A stretch of DNA of 64,000 nucleotides from Bacillota bacterium. GTDB taxonomy: Bacteria > Bacillota > Clostridia > Lachnospirales > Lachnospiraceae. The stretch spans positions 248,001-312,000 of the forward strand of contig JAEVYT010000030.1 in assembly GCA_023392615.1 (NCBI GenBank). Reading direction: 5' to 3'. The position numbers and the translations under genes are program-made. Positions 62,838 through 64,000 of this stretch are shown one piece after another. The stretch's first letter is position 1. Each line of letters starts with the position of its first letter. Under the pieces are notes generated by a model. The model was not told the origin of the DNA and searched no databases. It saw only the letters and a list, made by a program, of their open reading frames with translations.

Positions 62838-63446
62838 ATGAATTATGTTATATTAGCATCAGGATCACCGAGAAGAAAAGAAATAATGGAGATAATGGGT
62901 ATTCCTTATAAAGTAGTTACAGAGGATGTGGAAGAGATTACAGAGGAGACCATCCCCGCAAATATGGTACAGGCTCTAGCTCAGTTAAAGACAAAAGCAG
63001 TTGCTGCAAAGTTAGAAAAAGTAGGTGAATACGAAGAAGGAATTATAATTGGAGCTGATACAATGGTCTTTTATCAGGATGAGGCTCTTGGTAAACCCAA
63101 GAATGAAGAGGATGCATTTCGAATGCTTTCCATGTTATCGGATGACGTGCACGAAGTATACTCTGGAGTTAGCATTATTATAAAGAATAAAGACGGCTAC
63201 AAAGAATATATTACCTTTTCAGTAGAAACAAAGGTAACTGTACAAGCGTTGACCAGGAAGCAGATTAATGATTATATCGCAACGGGAGAACCGATGGATA
63301 AAGCAGGAGCGTATGCGATTCAAGGTTTGTTCGGTATATATATAAAGGAAATAAAGGGGGATTATTATAACGTGGTTGGGTTCCCTATTGCAAAAATCTA
63401 TGAGTGTCTTATGAAAAAAGGAATCGATATAAAAAAATTAAAATAA
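62838..63446 (+). CDS. maf: Maf-family nucleotide pyrophosphatase
   Basis: A 202-residue protein that hydrolyses non-standard or modified nucleoside triphosphates. The opening VILASGSPRRKEIMEIMGIPY, IIIGADTMVF, LGKPKNEEDAFRML, and the late AGAYAIQGLFGIYIKEIKGDYYNVVGFP are diagnostic. AAAGGA nine bases before the ATG. Length is normal. It stands alone here rather than in the more usual cell-shape operon. Confidence 0.95.
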   Translation: MNYVILASGSPRRKEIMEIMGIPYKVVTEDVEEITEETIPANMVQALAQLKTKAVAAKLEKVGEYEEGIIIGADTMVFYQDEALGKPKNEEDAFRMLSMLSDDVHEVYSGVSIIIKNKDGYKEYITFSVETKVTVQALTRKQINDYIATGEPMDKAGAYAIQGLFGIYIKEIKGDYYNVVGFPIAKIYECLMKKGIDIKKLK

Positions 63447-63552
63447 TTCTTGCATAAAATTTAATCCGGATGTATAATTATGAATAATTCATTTTGGCTG
63501 ATGTATATAAGAGCTTGTTTTAAGCATAAATCAGCATAGAGGGGAGGATTTC

Positions 63553-63987
63553 ATGATACGATTTTTCACAGAGAGTGATTACGATGAAGTGTATCAACTT
63601 TGGAAAAACATGCCGGGTGTTGGACTACGAAGTATGGATGATTCAAAAGAGGGTATCACAAGATTTATCAGACGAAATCCAACTACTAATTTTGTTGCTA
63701 CTCATAATGGCAGAATTGTTGGAGTTGCATTAGGGGGACATGATGGTAGAAGGGGATATCTTTATCATGTATGTGTGGAGGAGTCTTACAGACAGAAGTC
63801 CATCGGCAGGCAGCTTATACAGTATGTAATTGAATCGATGAAAGCTGAAAAAATATCCAGATTGGCACTTTTTTGCCTAAAGGATAATAATTTAGGTAAT
63901 GAAGTTTGGAAGAGCCTGGGATGGACGAAGCGTACGGATCTCAATTGTTATGCACTAAATATCATAGATGATGGCGTGAACTGTTGA
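63553..63987 (+). CDS. GNAT-family N-acetyltransferase
   Basis: A 144-residue acetyltransferase. The acetyl-CoA motif is VCVEESYRQKSIGRQLIQYV, preceded by FVATHNGRIVGVALGGHDGRRGYLYH and followed by NLGNEVWKSLGWTKR. GGGGAGG lies about six bases before the ATG. The substrate is unknown. It is complete and ends 13 bases before the window edge. Confidence 0.9.
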   Translation: MIRFFTESDYDEVYQLWKNMPGVGLRSMDDSKEGITRFIRRNPTTNFVATHNGRIVGVALGGHDGRRGYLYHVCVEESYRQKSIGRQLIQYVIESMKAEKISRLALFCLKDNNLGNEVWKSLGWTKRTDLNCYALNIIDDGVNC

Positions 63988-64000
63988 AAAGTATAATTCA

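Noticed and set aside
1..64000. tRNA or rRNA genes, CRISPR array, prophage, insertion sequence, origin of replication
   Set aside because: I saw no cloverleaf-like gene with CCA context, no spaced direct repeats, no transposase or phage proteins and no dnaA-box cluster. A dedicated scan could still find a missed tRNA.

Overview
The window is low-GC DNA with strong AGGAGG ribosome-binding sites and many TTG/GTG starts. It looks like the chromosome of an anaerobic, saccharolytic member of the Clostridia, most likely Lachnospiraceae. The reasons are gene content (Re-type citrate synthase candidate, rubredoxin, Rex, XylF/LytS/YesN-type sugar sensing, the DUF2339 and DUF554 families, a rex-acpS-nnr-alr-mazF order) and the absence of respiratory genes. 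The species cannot be named from sequence alone. I see no tRNA, rRNA, CRISPR array, phage or intact insertion sequence. This is mostly core chromosome, and the novelty sits in small genes and intergenic structure.

Layout. 1-1.5 kb: 3' part of an AgrC-like GHKL sensor kinase, then a compact unit made of a 9-12-9 direct repeat of LytTR type, a promoter, a 20-residue amphipathic peptide gene and a terminator. 1.5-4.6 kb: HAD phosphatase, trpS, a D-2-hydroxyacid dehydrogenase. 4.9-5.1 kb: a long rod-like structured element, first of two. 5.1-9.6 kb (minus): polyamine uptake operon potABCD behind an XRE-cupin regulator. 9.8-12 kb: small proteins around aroC. 12.2-17.5 kb: cytosolic subtilase, xylA with a XylR-type operator, a TetR/SDR pair, rubredoxin. 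17.7-20.6 kb: NifS-like, TtcA-like and TcdA-like genes for sulfur transfer and tRNA modification. 20.7-26 kb: HD protein, DUF554, then Re-citrate synthase-like gene, isocitrate dehydrogenase and a GntR/FCD regulator. 26-34.5 kb: amidase, ABC-F protein, BlaI/M56 pair with an in-frame stop, DUF2339 protein. 34.7-41.1 kb: rex, coiled-coil protein, acpS, nnr, alr, mazF-type toxin, rlmH. 42-51.7 kb: a sugar sensing and uptake locus with a membrane-anchored binding protein, LytS/YesM-type kinase, YesN-type regulator, XylF-like lipoprotein, and a ChvE/MmsA/MmsB-like ABC importer. 52-64 kb: housekeeping enzymes (phosphatases, MntP, DegV, SpoU methyltransferase, GDPD, argG, maf, GNATs) and the second rod-like element at 61.0-61.2 kb.

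How the genes work together. The sugar locus would sense and import pentoses or other monosaccharides, and xylA would feed xylose into the pentose phosphate pathway. The citrate synthase/isocitrate dehydrogenase pair would give the oxidative half-TCA route to 2-oxoglutarate and glutamate. argG under apparent ArgR-type boxes, together with aroC and trpS, covers amino-acid supply and use. The two most unusual signals are (i) the pair of rod-like elements at 4903-5101 and 61005-61212, which share internal-loop sequences while their flanking helices differ in sequence but still pair, and (ii) the kinase-linked 20-aa peptide transcription unit at 1199-1416.
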